A stretch of DNA of 64,000 nt from Curtobacterium flaccumfaciens (GTDB lineage Bacteria; Actinomycetota; Actinomycetes; Actinomycetales; Microbacteriaceae), in the NCBI GenBank assembly GCA_029689965.1, contig CP121450.1:3534001-3598000 (forward strand), written 5' to 3'. Of this stretch, positions 56,765 through 64,000 are shown one piece after another. The translations under genes were made by a program, and so were the position numbers. Every line of letters begins with the position of its first letter. Within the stretch, counting starts at the first letter, position 1. The notes under the pieces were generated by a model that saw nothing but the letters and a program-made list of their open reading frames with translations, had not been told where the DNA came from and searched no databases.

Positions 56765-57124
56765 GCGGCGCACGGCGCGACGAGAGGGCCCTGGCGGACC
56801 GGCACCGGGCCTCCCGTCCGCCCCGGAGCCGGCCGACCGACCGAGGTGGCCGACGCGCACCCCACCGGCGCGCACGGCGCGACGGCCGCGTGCGCGAACC
56901 GGCCAATCCCGGCCGTTCCCCGCGTACCACCGATCCGCCGCGGACGCTCTGCGCTGTCGCATCGCGACGCGTCGCACCGGGTCGCCGCTCATCCCGGACG
57001 ATGGTCCCGCCCGTGGGGATTCCGCGACGCGAGTGCCCTCGTCTCCAGGGAAACGACCTCCAGGGAAACGACTGAGGGCACCCACCCCACGCCTGCGCAG
57101 ACGAACGGCCGAGCAGACGAGCGG
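56765..57124. other. intergenic region with degenerate terminator copy and 15-nt direct repeat
   Basis: 360 bp between two convergent genes, no gene supported. A degenerate GAGGGCCC...GGGCCTCCCGTCCG palindrome lies at 56784-56820. At 57043-57072 two copies of CTCCAGGGAAACGAC are bracketed by the inverted pair TGCCCTC/GAGGGCA (57034-57040, 57074-57080). Confidence 0.5.
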
Positions 57125-58512
57125 TCAGCGGAAAAGCTGCTCGCCGATGTACGAGCCCTTGCGCGGGGCCGGTGGGACGGCGAACACCGCTGACCCGATG
57201 TGCGAGATGTACTCGTTGAGACGGTCCGAGGCGCCGAGCTTCCGCTGCAGGCGCGTGAAGTGCTCGGGGTCGTTCATGTAGGCGGTGAACAGCAGCCCGG
57301 CGTCGAGCTGCCCGTACTGGTTCAGGCCGTCCGTGTAGTTGTAGGGCCGCCGGAGGATCTTCACGCCGCCGTTCGCCTCGTGCGCGGCGAGCGCGATGTG
57401 CGACGTCGGGTCGATCTTCGTCTCACCGCTCGTGTCGGAGGCCGCGAAGTCCGGCGTCGTGTGCTCGGAGCCGCCGGACAGCGGTGCGCCCTCGATCTTC
57501 GTCCGGCCGAACACGCGCTGCTGGTCGCTGACGACGTCGGCGTCCCAGATCTCGATGTTCATCCGGATCTTCCGCACCACCTGGTACGTGCCGCCGGTCA
57601 TCCAGCCCGCACCCGTGCCGGCGTCATCGACCCACACGAAACGGTCGTACTCCTCGTCGGTCGTGACGTTGCGGGTGCCGTCCTTGAACCCCATCAGGTT
57701 CCGCGGCGTGGACTGGTCGGGGCCCGCGGAGGCACGACCGAAACCGAGCACGGTCCACCGCACGGTCGCGGTGCCCGAGCCATCCGGGCCAGGTCGCGGA
57801 TCGCGTGGTACGCCACCTGTGGGTCGTCGGCGCAGGCCTGCAGGGACAGGTCCCCGCCCGTGAGCGCCTCGTCGAGGGCGTCGCTCGGCAGGGTCGGGAT
57901 CGCGGCGAGGTGCGCCGGCCTCCTCGACTCCAGTCCGAAGCGCTCGTCGAAGATCCCGGGACCGAGGCCGACCGTCACGGTGAGGGATGCTGGACCGAGG
58001 TCCAGGGCCTCACCCGTGTCCGCGCCGACGCCGTCGCCGTGGGCGGGTTCGACGCTGCCGACGGTCTTGCCGGCCTGCAGCTGGGCGATCGACGCCGACC
58101 ACCGGGCGAGCAGCACCTGGAGGTCGGTCGCCACGCTCGAGGACATGTCGAACGTCATGAACACGCAGTACCGCTGGGGCGCGGTCCGCACTCCGCCCTG
58201 GGGCTGGCGGGCGGCGGTCGCGTAGAACGGGTGGCTCTGGGACAGGTCGATCGACTCGTCCCCGTTCGTCGCCGCGGTGAACGGGTCCACGCCGGTTGCG
58301 GCGGTGGCCCCGGCGATCCCGGCCGCCGCTCCGACGCCGGCGCCGGCTGCGGCGACGCCCACGCCGAACAGCCCCCGTCGGGACAGGGCCGGACGGCCCG
58401 TCCCGGCGCCGACCGGCTCGGAGCCGACCAGCTCGGAGCCGACCGGCTCGGAGCCGACCGGCTCGGAGCCGACCGGCTCGGAGTCGGCCGGCTCGTCCTG
58501 CGGGTCGGTCAC
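57125..58512 (-). CDS. efeB: EfeB deferrochelatase, Dyp-type haem peroxidase (one apparent frame break)
   Basis: This Tat-exported haem-dependent peroxidase of the Efe iron system has about 462 residues. It starts at GTG (VTDPQDEPADSEPVGSEP) overlapping the efeO stop. Residues about 10-34 are five SEPVG-type repeats before the twin-arginine motif ALSRRGLFGVGVAAAGAG. The frame breaks near 57788 (one G short). Dyp landmarks are DPQVAYHAIRDLARMARG, NLMGFKDGTRN with the distal GxxDG motif, and RRPYNYTDGLNQYGQLDAG near the C-terminus. The C-terminal IGEQLFR is typical. It oxidises ferrous iron for EfeU or extracts iron from haem. Confidence 0.9.
58416..58490 (-). repeat. 15-nt in-frame repeat encoding SEPVG in efeB
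   Basis: Five tandem copies of GGAGCCGACCGGCTC (plus-strand reading, one variant) encode SEPVG units just before the Tat motif. Copy-number change would keep the frame. Confidence 0.75.
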
Positions 58513-59734
58513 GCGGTGGCGACCTTCTCGGCCAGACGGGACAGCGGGTCCTGCAGCGCCTGGACCTGCTGCGAGATCTTGTTCGCGTCGGAGGCCTTCG
58601 TCGCGGCGTCCCAGGTGTCGAAGCCGCCGAGGTCGTCCGCGTTGCGGTAGTCGTCCATGAGCGTGTTCGTCGCGTCGAACTGCTTCGCGATCTGCTTCGT
58701 CAGGGTCGGGTCGAGCTTCGTCAGGCCCGGCTTGAGGTAGGCGAAGGCCTGGCGGGCGCCCTCGACGTTGGCGGCGAGGTCGACGAGGTCGATGTGGCTG
58801 TAGGCCTCCTCCTCGCCGGTGACCTTGTTCGACTGGACCTCCTCGAGCAGGCCGGCGGCACCGTTCGCGAGGTCCTCGGGCTTGTAGTCGAGCGTGGGCA
58901 CGAGCTTCGCCAGCAGTTCGACGTTCGTCGTGAGGGTCGCGGCGGTCTTCTTCGTGCCGTCGGTGATCGTCCCGCCTGGAACAGGTCCTTCTCGACGGCG
59001 TGGAAGCCGCTCCAGCCGACGGCGTCGTCGAGGTTCGAGGCACGCATGTCGATGAGGTAGTCGAGGTTGCCGGCGTTGTCGGTGGCCTTGTAGCCCTTCT
59101 TCACGAAACCGTCGACGTCGCTCTCGATGTGCTCGTAGTACGGCCGGGCGTCGGCGTAGTCGGTCTTCGCGGCGTCGAGGTCGCCCTTGTCGATGTCGGC
59201 CTGCAGCTGCTTCACGGCGGAGACCATGTCGGACACCTGGCTGTCGACGTAGGTCGCGTAGCCCTTCGTCCCGTCCTCGAGGAGGGCCGAGGCGCTGCTG
59301 TTCTTCGTCGAGGCGACCTTGCCGGTCACGGTGAAGTCGGTGAGCTCCTTCGTCGCGCCGGGGCAGTACACCTGGTACTTCCCGCCGGTGAGCGTGGCGG
59401 TGAACCGCACGGCGTCGAGTCCAGGAGCGAGGTTCTCCTTCTCGCCCAGGATGCGCTGGTCCTGCAGGAGTTCGACCTCGGTGATCGCGGTCGAGGACTC
59501 GTTCTTCACGGTGAAGGTGACGGGGCCAGCCGGGACCTTCGTGGTCGAGACGGCGCACTTGTCGGAACCGTCGTTCGTCAGCGTGACCGAGACGCGGGAC
59601 ACCTTGCCCGAGTCGGTCGAGTCGCCCGTCGCAGAGGACGAGCCGGACGCGCAACCGGTGAGCGCGAGGGCGGTGACGGCGCCCAGGGCGCCCAGGGTGA
59701 TCAGGGGTCGGACCGTGGTCTTACCGAACGGCAT
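58509..59734 (-). CDS. efeO: EfeO iron-transport lipoprotein (one apparent frame break)
   Basis: This periplasmic/extracellular component of the EfeUOB ferrous/ferric iron importer has about 408 residues. It starts MPFGKTTVRPLITLGALGAV with the lipobox LTGC. The N-terminal cupredoxin-like domain spans VSVTLTNDGSDKCAVSTTKV to QVYCPGATKELTDFTVTGK. The C-terminal peptidase M75-like domain includes YYEHIESDVDGFVKKGYKAT and GWSGFHAVEKDLF, the HxxE iron site. A G run near 58974 is one short. It sits between efeU and efeB in one iron-controlled operon. Confidence 0.9.
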
Positions 59735-61398
59735 GGTCGGTGCTCCTTGTCAGGTCGTCGGCGGCCGGGCCGCGCGACGGGAGGGTGTCGGGTTGGGGCG
59801 CAGGGGTGGTCGTGGTGCGACGGCGGTCGCGGGCACGGCTCCGGAGGGCACTGCGGTTCCGGAGGGCGCTGCGGTTCCGGAGGGCACCGAGCAGCTGGAC
59901 CGCGGCGGCGAGGCCGAGCGCGACGGGCAGCCACACCTTCCAGAGCTCAGCTCGGTGGCACGGGTGGCGGCGTCGGCCGCGCGGGACGCCGCACGCTGCG
60001 CGACGGCGTCGGGGACCGACCACACGTCGCGTTCCAGCGTGGTGGTCCGGGCGGACGGGAGGCCCCACCGCGCAGCGTGAGCACGTCGCGTTCGCGGCTG
60101 GTCGCGTCCAGGACGCCTCCGTCGACCGTCCAGAGCGTCGTGGTCCGCGTGCTGTGCCACGTCGTCCGGAACGGTCCCGGGTCGGTCGACGGGGAGATGC
60201 CGACCGGGATCCGGCCGAACAGCCCGACGAGGTCGTCGAGCGTGAGCGACGACGGACGGTCGGTCGTCGCGGCGGCGTCGACCAGGCGCCAACGGTCGGC
60301 AGTGACGCCGGCGCGGGTGACTCTGCTGTGGGCCGACGTCGGGAGAGCGACCGTCGCCGTGTTGGCGGGTTCCTGGTCGGCGCCCGTCGTGCTCTCCGGC
60401 TCCTGGCCGGTGCCCGTCGTGCGGAGCGTGCCGGACGTGCCGTGCACCGAGGCGGTCAGGCTCGCCCGGTCGCCCTGGAGGCGGACCGTGGTCGGCAGGT
60501 CGGCACCGCCGGCGGGGACACCCACCGCGAGCACGACGGCCGCTGCGGCGAGCCCGGCGGCGATGCCGGTCCGGACCAGCGGGACGCGACCGGGTGCCGG
60601 ACGCCACGCACGCGGCCAGAGCGAGATCGCGAGGACGGGCACGAGGTAGAGCAGCCAACCGAGCACCTCGATGACGCGCGGGTCCGGCGGGATCCCGAGG
60701 ACGCCGGTGACGAGGGCGCCCCGGACTGAGCCGTTCGGCGCGAGCCAGGTGAGGTCGACGGTGCGCTGCTGGCCGATGACGATCCAGCCGGCTTCGTGGG
60801 CGCGACGGAGCACCGTGAGGACGAGTCCGGCCGCGACGAACACGAGGAAGACGCCGGTGCCGGTGAAGAACTTGCCGAGGTCCAGTCGCACGCCGCCGGT
60901 GTAGATGCCGTAGCCGATGACGACCGCGCCGGCGACGCCGATCACTGCGCCGAGGGCCGCGAGCCCGGTGTCGCTCGAGGCCTGGAAGGTCGCGAGCAGG
61001 AAGACCGCGGTCTCGAACCCCTCCTTGAGGACCGCGAGGAACGCCATGCCGGCCAGGGCCCAGGCGGTGCCGCGGCCGAGCGCTGCGGTGGCGTTGGCCT
61101 CCAGCTCGGTGCCGAGCGTGCGCGCGTGGGTCCGCATCCAGACGATCATCCCGGTGACGAAGACGACGGCGACGACCCCGATGATCGCCTCCATGCCCTC
61201 CTGCTGCGCCTGCGGCAACGCCTGCTCGACGATCTGCAGGCCGAAGCCGACGGCGATGCTCAGCAGCACCGCGACGCCCACGCCGAGCCACATCGGGGCG
61301 AGGGGCACCCGGTTGCGACGGAGGAACGCGGCGATGATGCCGACGATGAGCGTCGCTTCGAGGCCTTCACGGAGGCCGATGACGAGGGTGGCGAGCAT
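59721..61398 (-). CDS. efeU: EfeU iron permease, FTR1 family, with long C-terminal extension (two apparent frame breaks)
   Basis: This seven-helix iron permease starts MLATLVIGLREGLEATLIVG, with the iron-binding REGLE motif at residues 10-14 and a second motif, FLAVLKEGFETAVF, later on. About 270 residues of FTR1 core are followed by about 280 more: a Thr/Ser-rich region (PESTTGADQEPANTATVALP) and an extracellular-looking domain. A final hydrophobic segment ELWKVWLPVALGLAAAVQLL precedes a basic tail. Frame breaks lie near 60066 and 59949 (single G missing). It overlaps efeO by 14 nt. An IdeR box ends 3 nt before its start. Confidence 0.9.
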
Positions 61399-61401
61399 GA
61401 C

Positions 61402-61420
61402 GAAGGTGAGGCTAACCTAA
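61402..61420 (-). promoter_or_regulatory. IdeR/DtxR-type iron box before efeU
   Basis: On the minus strand TTAGGTTAGCCTCACCTTC matches the consensus in its left half, as at the siderophore locus. It ends 3 nt before the efeU ATG, so EfeUOB should be induced by iron shortage. Confidence 0.8.
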
Positions 61421-61458
61421 CCACGGCGCGACCCGCCACTCCGTGACCGTGAGGTTTG

Positions 61459-62255
61459 ATGGTTCTCATGAACCTGCTGTCCACCGACGGCCTGGCGTCG
61501 GTGACGAACGTGCTCGACCTCGCCGGGTGTTCGCGTCGGCGCTGCTCGGCGGATCCCTCGCCAGGACCATGGACTTCGACCTGTTCGGCTTCCTGGTCGT
61601 CGGGTTCGTCTCCGGGCTCGGCGGCGGCATGCTCCGGGACACCCTGCTGCAGAACGGACCACCCGTCGCGCTCGTCGACCCGCTCTACGTCCCGGTCGCG
61701 ATCGCCGGTGCCCTCATCGCCTTCTTCGTGTCGTTCTCCGAACTCACCTGGGACCGCCTCTTCACCGTGCTGGACGCCGCCGTGATCGGGTTCTGGTCGG
61801 TGGTCGGCGTGCAGCGCACGTTCGACGCCGGCCTCGACTGGCCCGCCGCGATCATCATGGGCACCATCACGGCGGTCGGCGGCGGCGCGATGCGTGATCT
61901 GCTGCTCCGCCGGGTGCCCGCGGTGTTCGGTGGGAACGCGCTCTACGCCACCGTGGCCGTCGCAGCCTCGGCCGTGATGGTGATCGCCTCGCACCTGGGG
62001 TCGCCGTCGATCGGCATCGTCGCGGCGATCGTGCTCTCGCTCGGGCTGCGGTGGGGCGCCGTCCGGCGGGGATGGGGCCTGCCGAACGGTCGCGACTGGC
62101 AGCCGAAGTCCACGCTCGGGTCCCTCCTGCAACGGGGACGGAAGCTGCGCCCGGACGCGATCCGGCTGCTGCGACGCCCGGGGCGTCGGTCCGGTGCGGG
62201 CAGCGTGCACCACGAGAACGAGACGGGCGGCGACGTCGGTCGGTCCGACGACTGA
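61459..62255 (+). CDS. TRIC/UPF0126-family membrane protein (one apparent frame break)
   Basis: This membrane protein of about 265 residues starts MVLMNLLSTDGLASVTNVLD after GTGAGG. The frame shifts near 61529 (one G short; LAGVFASALLGGSLARTMDF). Two repeated UPF0126 units carry the paired glycine motif GFVSGLGGGMLRDTLLQ and TITAVGGGAMRDLLLRRVPA. TRIC-like bacterial proteins are trimeric cation channels, and some have been annotated as glycine transporters. The C-terminal ~55 residues are basic and cytoplasmic. It is divergent from efeU but has no iron box of its own in its promoter orientation. Confidence 0.87.
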
Positions 62256-62525
62256 GGGGTGTCACACGGCGCCGCCCGGGCGTAGCATCGGTACCGCCGG
62301 GTATCGTCCCGGTGCACGTCGCCCGCTCCTGCACCGACGCGACCCGAACGCGGCGGTTCACGACGGACGTGTGATGGGGGCTTCGCTGATGCCGCGCGGG
62401 ATCAGACGCGCGGCGCGGCAGGTCTCCCGACGCGGCGTGTTCCGCCACGATGGCCACGGCGCACCACCACGTGCACCCGACACCCCCGCACCCACGGTCC
62501 GCAGGGCCGGTCGAAGCAGGAAGCG

Positions 62526-63145
62526 ATGCCCGACGACACCTCCGACCCCACCGCGCCCGACCCGCCCGCACCCCGGACGCCGCGGGCCGAGGTCCGGGAA
62601 CGGCTGCTGACCGCCGGCGCGCAGGCTTCGCTGAGCAGGGCGTGCACGAGGCCCGCCTCGACGAGGTGGCCGCCCGCGCGGGGTTCAGCAAGGGTGCGGT
62701 GTACTCGAACTTCTCCTCGAAGGAGGACCTCGTCGCGCAGGTCATGCAACGTGCGACGAACCTCGTGCTCGGGGCGCTGCGGGAGCTCGTGCGCGCCGAC
62801 ATCGCCGCGGTGGACATCGGCGACGTCGTCCGGGCGGCCTTCGGACGGCACGACCAGAGCGCGCAGTTCGCGCTGCTGTCCGAGTTCCGCGGGTACGCGA
62901 CCCGGCACCCCGGGTTCATGCCCGAGTTCGTCCGCCAGCGTCGGGAGCTCCAGGACGGCGTGCTCGAGCTCGTGCGGCTGTGGTTCGGGCGCACCCGGAC
63001 ATCGACCGGGGATGCCGCTCGAGGACCTCGCCACGGTGCTGATCGGCGCGAACGTGGGCATCGTGTTCGACGCCGCAGCGCTGCCGGGAGTGGACCGGGC
63101 GAGGTCGTCGCGCGTCTCGTCGAGGCGGTCGTCCACCGTCGCTGA
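62526..63145 (+). CDS. TetR-family transcriptional regulator (four apparent frame breaks)
   Basis: This regulator of about 207 residues starts MPDDTSDPTAPDPPAPRTPR. After correcting a T run near 62631 the DNA-binding helix region reads FAEQGVHEARLDEVAARAGF then SKGAVYSNFSSKEDLVAQVM, a strongly conserved TetR turn. Three more one-base losses (about 62986, 63010, 63100) restore RGMPLEDLATVLIGANVGIV and VARLVEAVVHRR. The target is unknown; no exporter is adjacent. A 270-bp gap upstream holds its promoter and no gene. Confidence 0.8.
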
Positions 63146-63165
63146 CCCGCGCCGCGACCGTAGTG

Positions 63166-63279
63166 TGCGAGGTTCTGCGCACCGTGGGACTCGTCACACC
63201 CCGCACCGCGTGCGGAACCTCGCACGCTGCTCGAACGACGGGCTGCGCGAACGACGGGCTGCGCGAACGACGGGCTACG
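63166..63279. repeat. palindrome plus three 16-nt tandem repeats
   Basis: TGCGAGGTTC (63166-63175) pairs with GAACCTCGCA (63215-63224). It is followed by three 16-nt units of CGAACGACGGGCTGCG at 63232-63279. The array lies between convergent genes; its last units overlap the stop codon of the minus-strand gene. Confidence 0.65.
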
Positions 63280-64000
63280 CCGGACGACGGCGGGTGCGGC
63301 GTCCCTCGTGCGACCACGCCGACGACGGCAGCAGGCTCGGCGGCAGCAGACGCGACCGGACCACGCGGACGGCCGAGGCCGACGCGTCCAGGGCGGTGCG
63401 TGCCTCCCGGACGGCGTCCAGCAGGGCTGCCGTGTCCACGGATCCCGCCCCGTCCGCCGCGAACCGCTCACGGTCGACCGCGTCGACCACGAGCTCGAGG
63501 TGCGGCAGCACCGCTCCGGGCACCGACGAGCGGAGTCGGCCGAGCACCGCGCGGGCGGTGCGCGCGACGGCCGCGGCGTCACCCGGCGGCGCGAGTCCGG
63601 GCGCGTAGCCGTGGTCGGCGACGTCGTCGACGACCTCGCGCCAGGCGTGCACGGCGGGGACCTGCCCGCCCGGACGGCACCGAGCCGTGAGCGGCGTCGA
63701 AGGGCACGGACGACCGCCGGCGACGCGAGGAGCACGACCGCGAGCAGCACGCCGACGGCGAGTCCGAGCAGACCGTCGTCGCCGCCGCGTGACGAACCAG
63801 CGGTGCCCGGCGCGGCGGAGGCGTTGGGCGACGGCGTCGCGGACGCGGCCGGAGCGGTCTGCCCGGGCGCCGGCAGCGGCGTCTCCGGGGCGGCGGCCGA
63901 CGGCGTCGCGGTCGGCTCGGTCGACGACTGTGCGGCCTGGTCGGCGTCCGGGGTCGGCTCGAACGCCACCCACCCGGCCCCCTTGATGTACAGCTCGGGC
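63275..64000 (-). CDS. C-terminal part of transglutaminase-like (TgpA-type) membrane protein, partial (one apparent frame break)
   Basis: The gene enters from beyond the right edge. The visible part begins PELYIKGAGWVAFEPTPDAD, the block that follows the catalytic Cys-His-Asp core in TgpA-like transglutaminases. A Thr/Pro/Ala-rich extracellular linker and a membrane helix (GLLGLAVGVLLAVVLLASPA) follow, then a basic cytoplasmic tail with VHAWREVVDDVADHGYAPGL of the DUF4129 type. A G run near 63670 is one base short. Such proteins are usually encoded with a MoxR ATPase and a DUF58 protein; those would lie outside this window. Confidence 0.78.
   Translation of the reverse strand, partial: ARAVHQGGRVGGVRADPGRRPGRTVVDRADRDAVGRRPGDAAAGARADRSGRVRDAVAQRLRRAGHRWFVTRRRRRSARTRRRRAARGRAPRVAGGRPCPSTPLTARCRPGGQVPAVHAWREVVDDVADHGYAPGLAPPGDAAAVARTARAVLGRLRSSVPGAVLPHLELVVDAVDRERFAADGAGSVDTAALLDAVREARTALDASASAVRVVRSRLLPPSLLPSSAWSHEGRRTRRRPA

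Noticed and set aside
63232..63279. CRISPR-like 16-nt repeats
   Set aside because: Tandem, no spacers, and overlapping a coding end.

Overview
The window is very GC-rich, about 70% by eye. Its genes are packed in 4-bp start/stop overlaps, and it carries IdeR/DtxR-type iron boxes, Tat and lipoprotein exporters and LacI-run sugar operons. This points to an actinobacterium, most likely Microbacteriaceae close to Curtobacterium (inference from gene content; no search was run). About 50 genes have apparent one-base frame breaks. Nearly all are a missing base in a G/C run, or an extra base in an AGCTT context. The protein resumes in the next frame with its family motifs intact, so I read these as sequence errors and annotate each locus as one gene.

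Layout: (1) 0.06-0.36 kb, a small conserved protein. (2) 0.5-7.05 kb, a GH35 beta-galactosidase operon with its ABC sugar importer and LacI regulator; two matching operators lie between them. (3) 7.5-12.6 kb, a GH51 arabinofuranosidase divergent from a second ABC sugar importer; two identical GTGAGCGCTCAC operators lie between them and no cognate regulator is in the window. (4) 12.8-17.8 kb, a ferric-siderophore locus (siderophore-interacting protein, two FecCD permeases, ATPase, binding protein) with IdeR boxes. (5) 17.8-18.9 kb, an intact IS481-type element inserted exactly at the stop codon of the binding protein. (6) 19-27 kb, a bifunctional penicillin-binding protein, a four-gene ABC exporter/two-component operon, a hydrolase, a VOC protein and an acetyltransferase.

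(7) 27-33.5 kb is accessory: a large secreted protein, a lipoprotein, small unknowns and an AT-richer two-gene module whose larger product has a PD-(D/E)XK-like nuclease core. This is the best candidate for something undescribed. (8) 33.5-41.9 kb, a VOC/WYL pair, a mannitol-type dehydrogenase, a TetR/MMPL exporter pair, an OhrR-like regulator behind a 66-bp direct repeat, and an old yellow enzyme. (9) 42-50 kb, a codB-like permease, a hydantoinase/oxoprolinase A, three DUF917 proteins and a PucR regulator, with a truncated SDR remnant embedded. (10) tRNA-Arg, dienelactone hydrolase and zwf, followed by a Gfo/Idh/MocA oxidoreductase, a sugar-isomerase-like TIM barrel and a ThDP enzyme. (11) 57-61.4 kb, the EfeUOB iron system behind another IdeR box. 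(12) a TRIC-type membrane protein, a TetR regulator and the C-terminal end of a transglutaminase-like protein running off the right edge.

A recurring intergenic palindrome with GGAGGCGCGG / CCGCGCCTCC arms closes many transcription units and looks like a dispersed terminator family. The functional themes are plant-polysaccharide sugar uptake and iron acquisition, with three IdeR boxes controlling SIP/Fec, the Fec binding protein and Efe.
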